Shown: positions 11,492 to 21,005 of the stretch, piece after piece
Layout: each line of letters opens with the position of its first letter
Position numbering within the stretch: position 1 is the first letter of the stretch
Origin: Rhizobiaceae bacterium
GTDB taxonomy: Bacteria; Pseudomonadota; Alphaproteobacteria; Rhizobiales; Rhizobiaceae
DNA: 64,000 nt
Direction: 5' to 3'
Assembly: GCA_016742175.1 (NCBI GenBank)
Contig: JACVCH010000020.1
Location: forward strand, 1-64,000
Translations under genes and position numbers: made by a program
Notes under the pieces: model-generated
What the model saw: the letters and a program-made list of their open reading frames with translations, nothing else
What the model was told of the DNA's origin: nothing
Databases searched by the model: none

Positions 11492-12465
11492 AGGCTGGCT
11501 GGTACGAGAAGAACGGCGAGGCGCGGGACGTGCTCGTCGTCGGCGAGATGGAGACGCCGACGCCGGCGGCGGGCGAAGTGCTCGTGCGGCTCAAGGCTTC
11601 GGGCGTCAACCCGTCCGACGTGAAGAGCCGGCGCGGCCGGCCGCTGATCGCGCCCCGCATCATTCCGCATTCGGACGGCGCAGGCATCATCGAGGCGGTG
11701 GGCGACGGCGTCGATGCGGGCCGTGTCGGGGAGCGGGTCTGGACCTGGAACGGCCAGTGGAAACGGCCCTTCGGCACGGCGGCCGAGTTCATCGCGCTGC
11801 CCGCTGACCAGGCGGTGCGGCTGCCCGATGCGATCGATTTCGACGCTGGCGCCTGCATGGGCATACCGGGGCTGACCGCACTCCACGCCGTGAAGCTACA
11901 CGGCGACATCGCAGGCAAGACGCTGCTCGTCACCGGCGCGGCGGCGGCCGTCGGGCACTATGCGGTGCAGATGGCGAAAGCTGCCGGCGCGCGCGTGATC
12001 GGCACCGCCTCGCCCGCCCGGCGCGACCACGCGCTCGACGCCGGCTGCGACGCGGTGATCGACTATCGCAGCGAGGACGTCGCGGGCCGCGTGAAGGAAT
12101 TGACCGGCGGCAAGGGCGCTGACGGCATCATCGACATGGATTTTTCGTCGACTGCAGGGCTGCTCCCGGGCGGCGTGCTGGCGCAGCACGGCAGGTTCGT
12201 CTGCTACGGCTCGAACGTTGCTGGCGACGTGCCGGTCTCGTTCCCGGCGCTCTTGTGGGGCAGCCTATCGCTGCAGGTCTTCGTCGTCTACGAACTGACG
12301 GCGGAGGAGCGCGCGGTGCGGCTGCGAGAGTTGAACGAGATGCTGGAAGCGGGGACGCTGAAGCACACGATCGGCGCGACGTACGGGCTCGACGAGATCG
12401 TCGCCGCGCATGAGGCGGTGGAGGGTGGGAAAGTGACGGGGAATGTGGTGTTGCGGATGGGGTGA
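11488..12465 (+). CDS. NADPH:quinone reductase (zinc-independent MDR family)
   Basis: 325 residues of the zeta-crystallin/QOR type. An N-terminal GroES-like fold (GEVLVRLKASGVNPSDVKSR) is followed by a Rossmann NADPH domain with LLVTGAAAAVGHYAVQ at residues 147-161. No catalytic zinc cysteines are seen. Expected reaction is NADPH-dependent one- or two-electron reduction of quinones. Start ATG 11488 overlaps the previous stop, with a GGGAGGA ribosome-binding site at 11474. Co-transcribed with the haem-membrane protein, suggesting a small redox unit. Confidence 0.83.
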   Translation: MKAGWYEKNGEARDVLVVGEMETPTPAAGEVLVRLKASGVNPSDVKSRRGRPLIAPRIIPHSDGAGIIEAVGDGVDAGRVGERVWTWNGQWKRPFGTAAEFIALPADQAVRLPDAIDFDAGACMGIPGLTALHAVKLHGDIAGKTLLVTGAAAAVGHYAVQMAKAAGARVIGTASPARRDHALDAGCDAVIDYRSEDVAGRVKELTGGKGADGIIDMDFSSTAGLLPGGVLAQHGRFVCYGSNVAGDVPVSFPALLWGSLSLQVFVVYELTAEERAVRLRELNEMLEAGTLKHTIGATYGLDEIVAAHEAVEGGKVTGNVVLRMG

Positions 12466-12471
12466 GCGGCG

Positions 12472-12759
12472 CTAAGCGACCCGTTGCTCGACCTCGGACA
12501 ACTCGCGCTCATCGACCAGCGCCAGATCGTAGTTGGACTGCAGGTTCATCCAGAACTGCGGCGTCGTACCGAAATACTTCGCAAGGCGCGCCGCCGTATC
12601 TGCGGTGATGGCGCGTGTTTCGCGAACGAGCTTCTCGATCCGGTCGCGAGGGACGTGCAAGGCGTTAGCAAGCGCGCCTGCCGACAGGTCGTATTCGACG
12701 AGAAACTCTTCCCGAAGGATTTCGCCGGGATGAACCGGCCGGGGCTTCAGCTCAGACAT
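12472..12759 (-). CDS. higA: HigA-family antitoxin
   Basis: 95 residues; XRE-type DNA-binding antitoxin. The family-typical opening KPRPVHPGEILREEFL is followed by a helix-turn-helix (SAGALANALHVPRDRIEKLV) and the KYFGTTPQFWMNLQ tail. The start is ATG 12759; a GAGG inside the higB stop region serves as ribosome-binding site, eight bases after the toxin stop. It should neutralise HigB and repress the operon, probably through the inverted repeat at 13056-13074. Confidence 0.88.
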   Translation of the reverse strand: MSELKPRPVHPGEILREEFLVEYDLSAGALANALHVPRDRIEKLVRETRAITADTAARLAKYFGTTPQFWMNLQSNYDLALVDERELSEVEQRVA

Positions 12760-12767
12760 CGTAGGCC

Positions 12768-13049
12768 TCAATGATAGTCGACGATTTCAACGTCATGTGC
12801 ATTTCCGTCGCGCCAAACGAAGCAGAGCCGCCACTGGTCGTTGATCCGCACCGAATGCTGCCCGACACGCGCCCCTTTCAAGGGCTCCAGATTGTTCGAC
12901 GGCGGCACGCTCATGTCGGACAATGAGAATGCGGCATCCAACTGTGCCAGCTTGCGCTGCGCCCGGGCCATCAGGTCGGCGGGAAATCCCTTCACCGACT
13001 TGCCGGCCCTGATGGCGGGAATGCGCTTGTCGCGGATCGAACCGATCAT
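12768..13049 (-). CDS. higB: HigB-family toxin (RelE-like mRNA interferase)
   Basis: 93 residues from ATG 13049. The core matches HigB: IGSIRDKRIPA, VKGFPADLMARAQRKLAQLD, PPSNNLEPLKG, and GQHSVRINDQWRLCFVWRDG. Predicted ribosome-dependent mRNA endonuclease. An upstream in-frame ATG (13082) would begin inside the operator/terminator palindromes, so the shorter start is preferred. Toxin-first order (higB-higA) is characteristic of the family. Confidence 0.88.
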   Translation of the reverse strand: MIGSIRDKRIPAIRAGKSVKGFPADLMARAQRKLAQLDAAFSLSDMSVPPSNNLEPLKGARVGQHSVRINDQWRLCFVWRDGNAHDVEIVDYH

Positions 13050-13055
13050 CCGACT

Positions 13056-13074
13056 TGTATCCTGTGAAGATACA
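13056..13074. promoter_or_regulatory. Probable HigA operator
   Basis: Perfect inverted repeat TGTATC-N7-GATACA, seven bases upstream of the higB start codon. Position and symmetry fit autoregulation by the HigBA complex. Not experimentally known. Confidence 0.6.
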
Positions 13075-13075
13075 T

Positions 13076-13097
13076 TTTTCAATCCCCCTATTGAAAA
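13076..13097. terminator. Possible terminator or regulatory hairpin after the ScfR-like gene
   Basis: Perfect 8-bp inverted repeat TTTTCAAT-N6-ATTGAAAA. It overlaps the TAG stop of the ScfR-like regulator (13090-13088) and sits just upstream of the higB operator. The A/T-rich arms make a weak hairpin; it may instead extend the higBA control region. Confidence 0.4.
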
Positions 13098-14521
13098 TCG
13101 AACGCGCTCAGGCCCGTCACCATCTCGTCCAAACCCAAGGGACGCGTGACGGGGGGTTCGGCGCGGGCGAGGCAGCCGGTGCGTTCGCAGAGGCGACAGG
13201 CGGGGCCGATGGGGACGGCGGCGAGCGCCTGCTTGCCGGCGCGGGGCTCGGCCGGGAGGGCCGAGGCGTAGACGAGGTCGTCCTTGAAGGCGATGTCGCA
13301 GCCGATGAGGATCGCGGTGCGGCGGGGGCGTTCGGCGAAGGCGCCTTGCGGGCCTTCGAGCGTTCGGGCGATGGTCAGGAACTCGGCGCCGTCGGGCATT
13401 TCGACCGCTTCGACGAAGATCTGGCCGGGCTGGCCGAAGGCCGCGTGGACGGCGAGTTTGGGACAGGCGCCGCCAAACCGCGCCTGCGGGAACCCTTGCG
13501 CTCCAGCTCGGCGGAAACGGTTTCCGGCGTGATCGACCTCCAGCATGAAGAAGGGCACGCCGGGCTGCGTGGCGCGGCCGAGCATGGTGAGGCGGTTCGC
13601 TGCCTGCTCGAACGACACGCCGAAGCGCGAGCGCAGCACGTCGATGTCGTAGCGGGCGCGGACGGCGGCCGCGTGGAAGGCCTGATAGGGCATCATCAGC
13701 GCGTGGGCGGCGTAGCGGGCGAGCTCGAAGCGAGCGAGACGGCGGGCTTCGTCAGTGGACAGTTTCAACGCCTGCACTTCGGCAGCGATGGCGACGTTCA
13801 TGCGGATGAGGCATGCCTCCATCGCCACCTCGCGCAACTGGTCGAAGGGCGACAGGCGCTCGGAGATGAAGAGGCGCTGCGAGTGGCGGTCGTAGCGGCG
13901 GCGCCAGTTGGGCATGGTGGCGACCGGCAACACCTTGACCACGATGCCGTATTCGCGGCGCAGCCATTCCTTCAGCGCAGCCAGAAGTTCCTCGCTGCCG
14001 AGGAGCTTGTTGAAGGCTTCGGCCTCGTCCTCGATCCTGGCGAAATGGTTCGGGCGGCGCTCCAGGACCTCGCGGACCTCGTCGATCGGCAGGCGGGCGG
14101 CGGAGATCGTCGCCCTGCCCTCGCGCGCGAGCAGGTCCGACAGGTCCGACAGTCGCTCGGCCTGTTCGCGATAGGCGCGGTAGAGCTTGACGACGGCGGC
14201 CGATGCGTTGGGCGCGCCTTCGGCAAGCTCGATCAGTTCCTGGTCGCCGGGAAGCTCGCCGGCGAGGAGCGGATCGACGAAGGCCTCGCGCAGTGCCGTC
14301 ACGGCGCCCGCGCCCTCGCCCTGCAGTTCGTCCGGCTCGATCTTGAACACGGAGGCGAGCTTGAGGATCAGTTGGACCGTCAGCGGGCGCTGGTTGCGCT
14401 CGATCAAGTTGAGGTAGGAGGGCGAGATGCCGAGCGCCTCGGCCATCGCCGTCTGGGTCAGGCCCTTGCCGTTGCGGATGCGGCGAATGCGCGGTCCGGC
14501 GAAGATTTTCTGGTCGGCCAT
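13088..14521 (-). CDS. ScfR/RamB-type transcriptional regulator (XRE HTH, IrrE-like core)
   Basis: 477 residues. An N-terminal XRE helix-turn-helix (about residues 5-60, GLTQTAMAEALGISPSYLNLIERNQRPL) is followed by a degenerate ImmA/IrrE-like middle and a C-terminal domain with a Cys cluster (PACRLCERTGCLARAEPP). Regulators of this build (RamB in Corynebacterium, ScfR-type in proteobacteria) control glyoxylate and short-chain acyl metabolism in response to acetyl/propionyl metabolites. Start taken at ATG 14521 (MADQKIFAG). It is divergent from aceA, and the shared region contains repeated TTTACA motifs, so it very probably controls aceA and itself. Confidence 0.85.
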   Translation of the reverse strand: MADQKIFAGPRIRRIRNGKGLTQTAMAEALGISPSYLNLIERNQRPLTVQLILKLASVFKIEPDELQGEGAGAVTALREAFVDPLLAGELPGDQELIELAEGAPNASAAVVKLYRAYREQAERLSDLSDLLAREGRATISAARLPIDEVREVLERRPNHFARIEDEAEAFNKLLGSEELLAALKEWLRREYGIVVKVLPVATMPNWRRRYDRHSQRLFISERLSPFDQLREVAMEACLIRMNVAIAAEVQALKLSTDEARRLARFELARYAAHALMMPYQAFHAAAVRARYDIDVLRSRFGVSFEQAANRLTMLGRATQPGVPFFMLEVDHAGNRFRRAGAQGFPQARFGGACPKLAVHAAFGQPGQIFVEAVEMPDGAEFLTIARTLEGPQGAFAERPRRTAILIGCDIAFKDDLVYASALPAEPRAGKQALAAVPIGPACRLCERTGCLARAEPPVTRPLGLDEMVTGLSAFDFQ

Positions 14522-14531
14522 TGACAGCGCC

Positions 14532-14704
14532 TTTACAAGGACGACGGTTGACAATCTTTACAGATTTACACCGCACATCGGTCAAGATCAACACAGCATG
14601 ACCCGATTGGAATGCAGCTTTTGCGCAATTTCCTCGTTGTCTTTCGCAGCGCAATGTAAATCCGAAACAGCGCCGCAGCCGAGAGGTTCGGCAGACGATT
14701 TACA
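14532..14704. promoter_or_regulatory. aceA/ScfR intergenic region with TTTACA motif array
   Basis: Five TTTACA/TGTAAA hexamers occur in 173 bp: TTTACA at 14532, 14557, 14565 and 14699, and the reverse form TGTAAA at 14655. Two form a direct repeat with an 8-bp period. One lies 16 bp before the aceA start and one 11 bp before the regulator start. This fits autoregulation and aceA control by the ScfR-like protein. Confidence 0.6.
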
Positions 14705-14719
14705 AGAGTGGAGACTGCC

Positions 14720-16009
<1,290 letters not shown>

Positions 16010-16067
16010 CCAATCGCGGGCGGCGGATCATCGCCGCCCTCCCCTTTCCCACCCAGGAGACACGGAC

Positions 16068-16304
16068 ATGACACCCAATACACGCGTCAAGGAACGGGCC
16101 GAGGAACAGTCGTCGGCCATGAGTGCAGACCAGCAGGCGGTCATCCGCATGGTGGCGAACGACCTCCACCGCCTCAACCAGTCGGTGATGAAGGCGGTCG
16201 AGGCCGGCGTCTCGGTCGAGCTGGTGCGCTCGGCGCGCCACCATGGCGGCGAAGGGAACTGGGGCGACCTGTTGATCCCGGTCGTCGTCACCAAGGGCAA
16301 CTGA
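16068..16304 (+). CDS. Small conserved hypothetical protein downstream of aceA
   Basis: 78 residues, starting MTPNTRVKERAEEQ. A mainly helical N-terminal half leads to a C-terminal RHHGGEGNWGDLLIPVVV. No signal peptide or membrane span. Preceded by CAGGAGACACGGAC, a good ribosome-binding site, 58 bp after aceA, so probably in the aceA transcript. Function not recognised. Confidence 0.65.
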   Translation: MTPNTRVKERAEEQSSAMSADQQAVIRMVANDLHRLNQSVMKAVEAGVSVELVRSARHHGGEGNWGDLLIPVVVTKGN

Positions 16305-16521
16305 CCGTCATTTGACGGCGCCTGAACCCTCATTTGACAGGATGCGCGCGGGCAAGACCGGCCCGCGCGCATCGCGCTTAAGAAACTGTTTGCCAAAGCT
16401 GGGTTTGTAACCGGAAATTGCACTGTCACGAAACGCAACCCGTTGACATGCAACCGCAATCAGCCACTATCTGCGCGTCGGTTGCAACCGGCGGGGATGG
16501 GTCGAAACGGGGCGGAGACGG

Positions 16522-16989
16522 ATGCAGGGGATCGACGGCAACGAACTTCCATCCGAACGGACCGAATTCAATCCGGCGCTGATGGGCCATGGGCTCGACG
16601 GCGCGCTGGTCCAGATCGTCAGTTCAGCCCGCGTCAATGCGCTGGTCGTGTCCAAGATCGTCGAGCGCTGCGGCCTCCGGGCCTTCGCCACCGGCATCGA
16701 GGAGGCGATGTCGCATTACCACGACCGCCTGCCCGGCACCGTGATCCTCGACGGCGGTGCGACGAACCGCGAATGCGACGACGTTCTCGACACGCTCCTG
16801 ACCAGCGCCTGCCCGCAAAAGGGCCGGCCAGGCATCCTGTTCGTCGCCAGCCGGCACTTGAGCGACGACGAGGAGGCCGAGTTTGGCCCGCCCGACGCGG
16901 TGGTGGCAAAGCCGATCACGCTGGAATCGCTGCAACCGGCGATCCGCCACATCGTCGCCCGGCTCGCATCGGCCGCCCCGCGCGCCTGA
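16522..16989 (+). CDS. Receiver-domain-like single-domain protein
   Basis: 155 residues in which the last ~120 follow a CheY-like alternation. There is a possible phospho-acceptor Asp in TVILDGG and a conserved Lys in VVAKPITL. The acidic pocket at the N-terminal end of the domain is not obvious, so phosphorylation is uncertain. Stands alone between aceA and the second GS-like gene. The 217 bp upstream contain two copies of TCATTTGAC (about 16309 and 16331) and nothing else recognised. Confidence 0.55.
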   Translation: MQGIDGNELPSERTEFNPALMGHGLDGALVQIVSSARVNALVVSKIVERCGLRAFATGIEEAMSHYHDRLPGTVILDGGATNRECDDVLDTLLTSACPQKGRPGILFVASRHLSDDEEAEFGPPDAVVAKPITLESLQPAIRHIVARLASAAPRA

Positions 16990-17055
16990 CCGCCCTTCCA
17001 ATCGCGCTGTTCCGGTGGCTATAATGCGGCCACTTTCAACGACTTGTGGTGATTG

Positions 17056-18489
17056 ATGCCTGCCCCCAAGAAGCAAGACCGCGCCGGCGGAACCGCCGCG
17101 CGGACGCGCGTGCCCCAATTCATGAAGACCCTGCGGGGTGTGAAGAACTGGAAGGAGGCGGCCGGCTGGCTGGAATGGCGCGGCATCGAGGACATCGAGT
17201 GCATCACGCCCGACCAGGCGGGCGTGGCGCGCGGCAAGATGATGCCGTCGAAGAAATTCACCTCCAACACCTCGCTCGCCCTGCCGTCGGCCGTGTTCAT
17301 GACCACGATCTCGGGCCGCTATCCGGAGGACGGCAACGGCTTCGTCTATCCGGAGGATGACGGCGATTTGAAGCTCCTGCCCGACCTTTCGACGCTGTCG
17401 GTCGTGCCGTGGGAGAGCGACCCGACGGCGCAGGTGATCTGCGACCTCGTCCACCAGGACGGGCGCATGGTGGAGTTCACGCCGCGCAACGTATTGCGCC
17501 GCGTGGTCGAAGCCTATGAGCGCAACGGGCTGAAGCCGGTGGTCGCGCCGGAGATCGAATTCTATCTCGTGCGCAAGAATCCGGACCCGGACTATCCGCT
17601 GGTGCCGCCGATCGGCCGCTCGGGCCGCGCGATCGCGGGCGGACAGGGCTATTCGATCGCCGGCGTCAACGAGTTCGACGAGCTGATCGACGACATCTAC
17701 CATTTCTCGGAGGTGCAGGGCCTCGAGATCGACACGCTGATCCATGAGGAGGGCGCGGGACAGCTCGAGATCAATCTGCGCCACGGCGACCCGGTGGAGC
17801 TTGCCGACCAGGTGTTCCTGTTCAAGCGCACGATCCGCGAGGCGGCGCTGAAGCACGAGACCTATGCGACCTTCATGGCCAAGCCCATCCAGGGCCAGCC
17901 GGGCTCGGCGATGCACATTCACCAGTCGATCATCGATGCGAAGACGGGCAGGAACGTCTTCACGGCGGAGGACGGATCGGAGACGGACACGTTCTACAAT
18001 TTCATCGGCGGCATGCAGCGGCACATTCCGAACGCGCTGGTGATGCTGGCGCCTTACGTGAATTCCTATCGCCGGCTGACGCAGGCCTCCGCCGCGCCGG
18101 TCAACACGCGCTGGGGCTATGACAACCGCACGACGGCGTTTCGCGTGCCGCGATCGGATTCGGCCTCGCGGCGCGTCGAAAACCGCATCCCCTCCTCCGA
18201 CGCCAACCCCTACCTCGCACTCGCCGCCTCGCTCGCCTGCGGGCTTATCGGCATTTTGCGCGAGACGAAATGCGATGCGCCGACGGGATCGAGCGTCAAC
18301 GAGGACGAGATCGAACTGCCGCGCGGGCTGCTCGAAGCCGTCGAACTGTTCGAGGGCGACGACGACCTGCAGGGCATCCTGGGCGAGCAGTTCATCTCGA
18401 CCTATGCGGCGATCAAGAAGGCCGAGTTCGAGACGTTCATGGAAGTGATCAGCCCGTGGGAGCGGGAGTATCTGTTGTTGAATGTGTAG
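17056..18489 (+). CDS. Second glutamine-synthetase-family protein (gamma-glutamyl-polyamine synthetase-like)
   Basis: 477 residues from ATG 17056. GS catalytic signatures: VVAPEIEFYLVRKN, EEGAGQLEINLRHGD, FMAKPIQGQPGSAMHIHQS, and SRRVENRIPSSDANPYLAL. Clearly diverged from the gene at 8321. The presence of puuB downstream suggests ligation of glutamate to putrescine or another amine rather than ammonia assimilation. A toxin-antitoxin pair lies between it and puuB. Which of the two paralogues handles putrescine is not decidable from sequence. Confidence 0.82.
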   Translation: MPAPKKQDRAGGTAARTRVPQFMKTLRGVKNWKEAAGWLEWRGIEDIECITPDQAGVARGKMMPSKKFTSNTSLALPSAVFMTTISGRYPEDGNGFVYPEDDGDLKLLPDLSTLSVVPWESDPTAQVICDLVHQDGRMVEFTPRNVLRRVVEAYERNGLKPVVAPEIEFYLVRKNPDPDYPLVPPIGRSGRAIAGGQGYSIAGVNEFDELIDDIYHFSEVQGLEIDTLIHEEGAGQLEINLRHGDPVELADQVFLFKRTIREAALKHETYATFMAKPIQGQPGSAMHIHQSIIDAKTGRNVFTAEDGSETDTFYNFIGGMQRHIPNALVMLAPYVNSYRRLTQASAAPVNTRWGYDNRTTAFRVPRSDSASRRVENRIPSSDANPYLALAASLACGLIGILRETKCDAPTGSSVNEDEIELPRGLLEAVELFEGDDDLQGILGEQFISTYAAIKKAEFETFMEVISPWEREYLLLNV

Positions 18490-18534
18490 GGGCGGCATGG
18501 CACGCTTGGCCATGTGCAAGGTGAAGACGGTTCG

Positions 18535-18771
18535 ATGAACATCGAGGTCGAGATCAAAGCCGATACGAGGCGGCGCGTTGCGGCGATCGCGAAACGGACC
18601 GGATTGTCCGAGTCGCAGATCATCGCCGATGCGCTGGAGCACGGCCATTCGCTCGAATGGCAGGAGCGCTTCGCCGACAAGGTCGCCGCCGGTCTCAAGG
18701 CAGCCGACAGGGGGGAATTCGCGTCCGAAGCGGATATCGAGCGTGTGCGCAGCAAGTATCGCAACGCGTGA
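18535..18771 (+). CDS. ParD/CopG-like antitoxin
   Basis: 78 residues. N-terminal ribbon-helix-helix pattern: VEIKADTRRRVAAIAKRTGLSESQIIADALEH. A charged C-terminal tail (ADIERVRSKYRNA) probably wraps the toxin. Start ATG 18535, 45 bp after the GS-like gene. Its stop overlaps the GTG start of the following toxin (GTGA). Confidence 0.8.
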   Translation: MNIEVEIKADTRRRVAAIAKRTGLSESQIIADALEHGHSLEWQERFADKVAAGLKAADRGEFASEADIERVRSKYRNA

Positions 18772-19055
18772 CGACCGTTCGATGGACGTTGCCCGCGCTT
18801 GCCGACCTCGATTCCATGCAGGATTATGTCGCAGAGCGGAATCCGCCGGCTGCCTTCAGGCTGGTCAACGCCATTCTCGATCGGACCGAACAGCTTTCGC
18901 AGACGCCGGAAATGGGGCGGCCTGGACGGGTCCAGGGCACGCGTGAGCTTGTCCTGACCGATATCGGATACGTCGTCGCCTACAGGCTGCGCGACGAGGT
19001 GGAAATCTTGGCCGTGATGCACGGCGCACGCGATTGGCCGGAAAATTTTGACTGA
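18768..19055 (+). CDS. RelE/ParE-family toxin
   Basis: 95 residues from GTG 18768. ParE/RelE features: VRWTLPALADLDSMQDYVAE, MGRPGRVQGTRELVL, and YVVAYRLRDEVEILAVMHGARDWP. The GTG start overlaps the antitoxin stop, and its own stop lies inside puuB, which begins at TTG 19048. Whether it targets gyrase or mRNA cannot be told. Confidence 0.82.
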   Translation: MTTVRWTLPALADLDSMQDYVAERNPPAAFRLVNAILDRTEQLSQTPEMGRPGRVQGTRELVLTDIGYVVAYRLRDEVEILAVMHGARDWPENFD

Positions 19056-20349
19056 GCACGGCAAGCAGTACCAATCCCCCATCTCCCCCGGCGTCTCCTG
19101 GTACGAGGCGACGGTCGGCGCGCGGCCGGAATATGCGCCGCTCGACGGGAGCGTTTCGGCCGATGTCGCGATCGTCGGCGGCGGGTTTACCGGACTGTCG
19201 GCGGCGGCACATCTGGCGAAGGCGGGGACGAATGTCGTGCTGATCGACCAGCACCGCTTCGGCGACGGCGCGTCGGGGAGGAATGGCGGGCAGCTCGGGA
19301 CCGGGCAGCGGGCCTGGGCGGAGGAGTACGAGGCCGAGCTGGGATTCACGCGGGCCAAGGCGCTGTTCGATCTGGCCGAGGAGGCGAAGGCGCATCTGCT
19401 GGAGTTCGCCGAGGCGAACGCGATCGAGATCGATTATCGGCCCGGCCAGATGTCGGTCGTTCACAAGAAGCGCTATCTGAAGGACTATCAGGCGCATCCG
19501 GCGCTGATGGCCGAGCGCTTCGGCTATTCGCATATCAGCTACATGGATGCCGACGAGACTGCCCGGCGGCTGGGATCGACGCATTATCTCGGCGGCATTC
19601 GCGACACCGGCACCGGCCATATCCACCCGCTGAAACTCGTCGTCGGCACGGCGCGCGTGGCGGCGGCAGCCGGCGCGAAACTGCACGAGAACACGCCGGC
19701 GACGAAGATCGAGAGCAGCGGCGGCAAGGTGACGATCACCACGCCGCGCGGCACGATCACGGCCGCAAAGGCGCTGATCGCCGTCAACGCCTATGGCGGC
19801 AACCTCGAGGAAAAGAGCGCCGCGCATATCATGCCGATCGGCTCGTTCATCGGCGCGACCGTGCCGCTGGGCGACGACAGTCCGGTGTTGCCGGGGGGCG
19901 AAGCGGTCGACGATTCGCGCTTCGTGGTGCGCTATTTCCGCAAGTCGGCCGACGGGCGACTGCTCTTCGGCGGACGGGAGATCTATTCGACGGGCGATCC
20001 GAAGGGCATCGCGGACCACATTCGGCGGCAGATTTCCGAGGTCTATCCGGCGTTGAAGGATGTCGAGATCACCCATCAATGGGGCGGCTATGTCGGCATC
20101 ACCATGCCGCGAAAGCCCTTCGTGCGCGAGGTCATGCCGAACGTGATCTCGGCCGGCGGCTATTCGGGACACGGCGTCATGCTGTCGAACTTCATGGGCA
20201 AGCTCTACGCCGAGACGGTGGCGGGAAACCGCGACCGGCTGAAGCTGTTCGAGGAGCTGAAGATCCCGGCATTTCCAGGCGGACGGGCGCTGCGTGCGCC
20301 GCTGATGTTCCTGGCGCTGAACTGGTATGCGTTGAGGGACAGGCTCTGA
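19048..20349 (+). CDS. puuB: FAD-dependent gamma-glutamylputrescine oxidase-like protein
   Basis: 433 residues of the DAO/PuuB family. FAD-binding GxGxxG motif VAIVGGGFTGLSAA at about residues 40-53, with a C-terminal GGYSGHGVMLSNFMGKL. Expected to oxidise gamma-glutamylputrescine to the aminoaldehyde with release of H2O2. The N-terminus MTEH... fits PuuB if read from TTG 19048, which lies inside the toxin gene (8-bp overlap). No ATG is available before the FAD motif. Followed by a strong terminator. Confidence 0.85.
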   Translation: MTEHGKQYQSPISPGVSWYEATVGARPEYAPLDGSVSADVAIVGGGFTGLSAAAHLAKAGTNVVLIDQHRFGDGASGRNGGQLGTGQRAWAEEYEAELGFTRAKALFDLAEEAKAHLLEFAEANAIEIDYRPGQMSVVHKKRYLKDYQAHPALMAERFGYSHISYMDADETARRLGSTHYLGGIRDTGTGHIHPLKLVVGTARVAAAAGAKLHENTPATKIESSGGKVTITTPRGTITAAKALIAVNAYGGNLEEKSAAHIMPIGSFIGATVPLGDDSPVLPGGEAVDDSRFVVRYFRKSADGRLLFGGREIYSTGDPKGIADHIRRQISEVYPALKDVEITHQWGGYVGITMPRKPFVREVMPNVISAGGYSGHGVMLSNFMGKLYAETVAGNRDRLKLFEELKIPAFPGGRALRAPLMFLALNWYALRDRL

Positions 20350-20353
20350 AACG

Positions 20354-20386
20354 AAAAAAGCCGCCCGGCGAGCGGGCGGCTTTTTT
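20354..20386 (+). terminator. Rho-independent terminator after puuB
   Basis: Stem AAAAAAGCCGCCCG / CGGGCGGCTTTTTT with a short loop and T-run, five bases after the puuB stop. It could act in both directions, also serving the convergent minus-strand gene. Confidence 0.9.
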
Positions 20387-20406
20387 GGGGTTCGCAGGCG
20401 GATGGC

Positions 20407-20661
20407 TTAGCGGCCGCTCTTGTCCTCGAAGATCATCTCGCTGCGGCTCTCCGGGGTCGCCATCGCGGCTTCCTCGGCGATCGAGGCGGTCGTCATCGTG
20501 TCGACGGTGCCGAACGTGAACGGGCCCTGATATTCGGTGTTGTAGTCGAACTGGCTTTCGACGCTGGCGTCGTAGTTGCCGACATTGACCGGGCCCTGCT
20601 GCATGGCGAATGCCGAGCCGGAGACGAGGATGGCGGCGGTGGCGATCAGAACGGTTTTCAT
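20407..20661 (-). CDS. Small exported hypothetical protein
   Basis: 84 residues. Clear signal peptide (MKTVLIATAAILVSGSAFA) followed by a short polar mature part. Resembles the many small rhizobial periplasmic proteins of DUF680 style in size and tail (TTASIAEEAAM), but the match is weak. About 480 bp upstream hold no gene; that stretch contains two tandem palindromic repeats. Confidence 0.65.
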   Translation of the reverse strand: MKTVLIATAAILVSGSAFAMQQGPVNVGNYDASVESQFDYNTEYQGPFTFGTVDTMTTASIAEEAAMATPESRSEMIFEDKSGR

Positions 20662-20859
20662 GGCGTATTCCCTTCGGTTTCTTGTTTCAATTTCGGGCTG
20701 GGTGTTGGTCCCAGTCGCGAAGAGTCACGAAGGTTTCGCCGACGAAGTTTCGGAAGTTTCGGGGTGTGTGGGTCACAAAGAGTTTAGCGGGGGCTGATGA
20801 ACCGAAACGCGGTTTCTGCGTTGCGCGCGGCTGGTGAGGGGGTTGGTTTGCGGAAACGG

Positions 20860-20994
20860 CACGGAATGGGTCCCGGCTCTTGCCTCGCTTCGCTCGGACT
20901 TCGGCCGGGATGACGGCCGTCGCGGATGACGCCGGGTCATCCCGAAAGCTGATCGGAGCGGAGCGTAGATCGGCTATCCGGGACCCAATCCGTG
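20860..20994. repeat. Palindromic repeat family D, tandem copy 1
   Basis: 135-bp element bounded by CACGGAATGGGTCCCGG and its near reverse complement CCGGGACCCAATCCGTG. The inside contains GCTTCGCTCGGACTTCGGCC and GGGTCATCCCG. Non-coding. Confidence 0.85.
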
Positions 20995-21005
20995 AGTTTC
21001 AGCAC

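Noticed and set aside
16624-18648. 674-codon minus-strand open frame across the GS-like gene
   Set aside because: No family features, overlaps conserved GS motifs on the plus strand.
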